6,539 nt of DNA from an uncultured Planctomycetaceae bacterium (GTDB lineage: Bacteria > Planctomycetota > Planctomycetia > Pirellulales > JACPPG01). Positions within the stretch are counted from its first letter, which is position 1, and every line of letters begins with the position of its first letter. Location of the stretch: contig CAMFLN010000180.1 in the NCBI GenBank assembly GCA_945957305.1, positions 1-6,539 on the forward strand, read 5' to 3'. Positions 5,547 to 6,539 of the stretch are shown here, piece by piece. The notes under the pieces were generated by a model. It ran no database searches, was not told where the DNA came from, and saw only the letters and a list, made by a program, of their open reading frames with translations. The position numbers were made by a program, and so were the translations under genes.

Positions 5547-6539
5547 CTACTTCGACTCAACAGGTTTTGCCTTCAGCGCATCCTCGAACTTAAACGGCAG
5601 AATATCCGGCACCACGCTCACTTCGGTCGTGAACTTGAAGGGATAGCGGCCGCCGCTGGGATAAACCAGTTCGATGAAGAACGCGGTGAAGCCCTTGGCT
5701 GGATTCGGAACGCGCGCGGCGTAGTCGCCCGGCTTCGTCGCCACCAGCGGAGTACTGGTCCAGGCTTTGCCGATCGTGTCGACGCGGAAGTCGCGCGCCT
5801 CGGGGTTCGTGGCTTGCCACAAATTGACTTCCTGCGGAATCCCCTCGGCCCGTACCCACAGTGCGCCGTCTTTTTGCTTGGTCCAGGTAAACGTCGGGCG
5901 CGGCTTGCCTGTCAGAACCGCCTGGTAGAACGCTTCGATACTGTCGCGCGCGTCGCTCCCTTCCAGGTTGTGCTTGGCGTTGGGAACGTAGCGCAGGTGT
6001 TTTTCCTCGGGCAGTTCGGCGTAATAGAACTGCGAATTATCCGGCAAGAAAAACTGATCCCCCGAGGCATTGATCAGGAACTTGGGCATCTGCAGCCGCT
6101 GCCGCTGGCGGTAGTTGAAGGGGTCTTCGATCTTCAAGACTTCGCGGTACTCGGGCGTGCCGACCTTGTCGGGAAAGATCTTGTGCCGCACGTAATCGTT
6201 CAGTGCCGGCGAGAAGAATCCGTAGGCTTCATAATGATGACGCGTAATGACCTCTGAGTTGAGCGCGTCGATCACGATGGGGATGATGGCCACGACGCGC
6301 GGATCGACGACGCCGATCAGCCACGTGGTCCAGCCGCGCTTCGAGCCGCCAGCAACGACGAAATGTTCGATCTTCTGACGGCCGGCTTGTTCGGTTGCCA
6401 AAAACTGCTGCAGGGCGTCCATCGCGCGCACGCCGCTTTTGACCATCGCCAGCCGCACGAGCCACGTCTCGTCATGCGTGGCGATGTATTTCACGCGTGA
6501 ATACGCGATCAGGTCGTCCTCGGACCGGCCCGCCTGGGG
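5547..6539 (-). CDS. PhoPQ-activated pathogenicity-related (PqaA-type) alpha/beta hydrolase, 5' partial
   Basis: The frame is open to the right edge, so these 330 residues are the C-terminal part of a larger protein, and any signal peptide lies outside the window. The opening residues RSEDDLIAYSRVKYI and RLAMVKSGVRAMDALQQF, then FVVAGGSKRGWTTWL (60-74), match the PqaA family (PF10142). A catalytic triad can be read: Ser66 in GGSKRG, Asp161 in NASGDQFFLPD, and His190 in VPNAKHNLEGS. The region from about residue 205 onward (TFTWTKQKDG, then LWQATNPEARDFR) is the beta-rich C-terminal domain usual in the family. Salmonella pqaA is PhoP-regulated, but this homologue's substrate is unknown and no PhoP control can be claimed here. 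An in-frame GTG at 6494 is not the start, because family-like sequence continues upstream of it. It converges on the S12 hydrolase gene with 137 bases between stop codons. Confidence 0.92.
   Translation of the reverse strand, partial: PQAGRSEDDLIAYSRVKYIATHDETWLVRLAMVKSGVRAMDALQQFLATEQAGRQKIEHFVVAGGSKRGWTTWLIGVVDPRVVAIIPIVIDALNSEVITRHHYEAYGFFSPALNDYVRHKIFPDKVGTPEYREVLKIEDPFNYRQRQRLQMPKFLINASGDQFFLPDNSQFYYAELPEEKHLRYVPNAKHNLEGSDARDSIEAFYQAVLTGKPRPTFTWTKQKDGALWVRAEGIPQEVNLWQATNPEARDFRVDTIGKAWTSTPLVATKPGDYAARVPNPAKGFTAFFIELVYPSGGRYPFKFTTEVSVVPDILPFKFEDALKAKPVESK

Noticed and set aside
5448..6257. 269-codon plus-strand open frame
   Set aside because: Antisense to the PqaA-type hydrolase, which has a readable catalytic triad; the frame begins inside the intergenic repeat and has no family features.
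6492..6494. GTG as a start of the PqaA-type protein
   Set aside because: Family-like residues (SEDDLIAYSR) continue upstream in the same frame to the window edge.

Overview
The window is GC-rich bacterial chromosome and reads best as a planctomycete (Pirellulales-like). This is inferred from gene content: a PhoPQ-activated-pathogenicity-related (PqaA-type) hydrolase, an exported S12 serine hydrolase and an exported amidohydrolase of the D-aminoacylase family, separated by long non-coding gaps with GC-rich palindromic repeats. There is no rRNA or other phylogenetic marker, so the assignment is moderate at best. No tRNA, rRNA, CRISPR array, transposase or phage gene was seen.

Layout, left to right. 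(1) Positions 1-298, minus strand: a broken gene for a zeta-toxin-like P-loop ATPase. The Walker A end and the C-terminal end are both recognisable but lie in different frames, with the middle of the protein missing. (2) 299-485: a divergent gap with a possible promoter. (3) 486-1736, plus: an intact DegT/DnrJ/EryC1/StrS sugar aminotransferase, alone and without nucleotide-sugar neighbours. (4) 1737-2001: a convergent gap holding a palindromic element (two perfect 9-bp hairpins enclosed by a 6-bp outer stem, flanked by 12-bp inverted repeats) and a separate GC-rich hairpin. (5) 2002-3696, minus: an exported amidohydrolase related to N-acyl-D-amino-acid deacylases, lacking the usual HxH metal motif. 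(6) 3697-3894: a divergent control region. (7) 3895-5409, plus: an exported S12 (beta-lactamase/DD-peptidase-fold) serine hydrolase with an extra C-terminal domain. (8) 5410-5546: a convergent gap filled by a long imperfect inverted repeat built from 9-10-bp units. (9) 5547-6539, minus: the C-terminal 330 residues of a PqaA-type alpha/beta hydrolase whose start lies beyond the right edge.

Functionally, genes 5, 7 and 9 are hydrolases; 5 and 7 carry visible signal peptides and share one divergent promoter region of about 200 bp. Together they look like an extracytoplasmic hydrolytic set. A shared role in handling D-amino-acid-containing or acylated compounds is possible, but it is inference from family membership only. 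The aminotransferase and the ATPase remnant look unrelated to it.

I did not find a convincing new multi-gene system. The items most worth a second look are the three-way-junction-like repeat, the inverted repeats at both convergent gene ends, the altered metal site of the amidohydrolase, and the internally deleted toxin-like ATPase.
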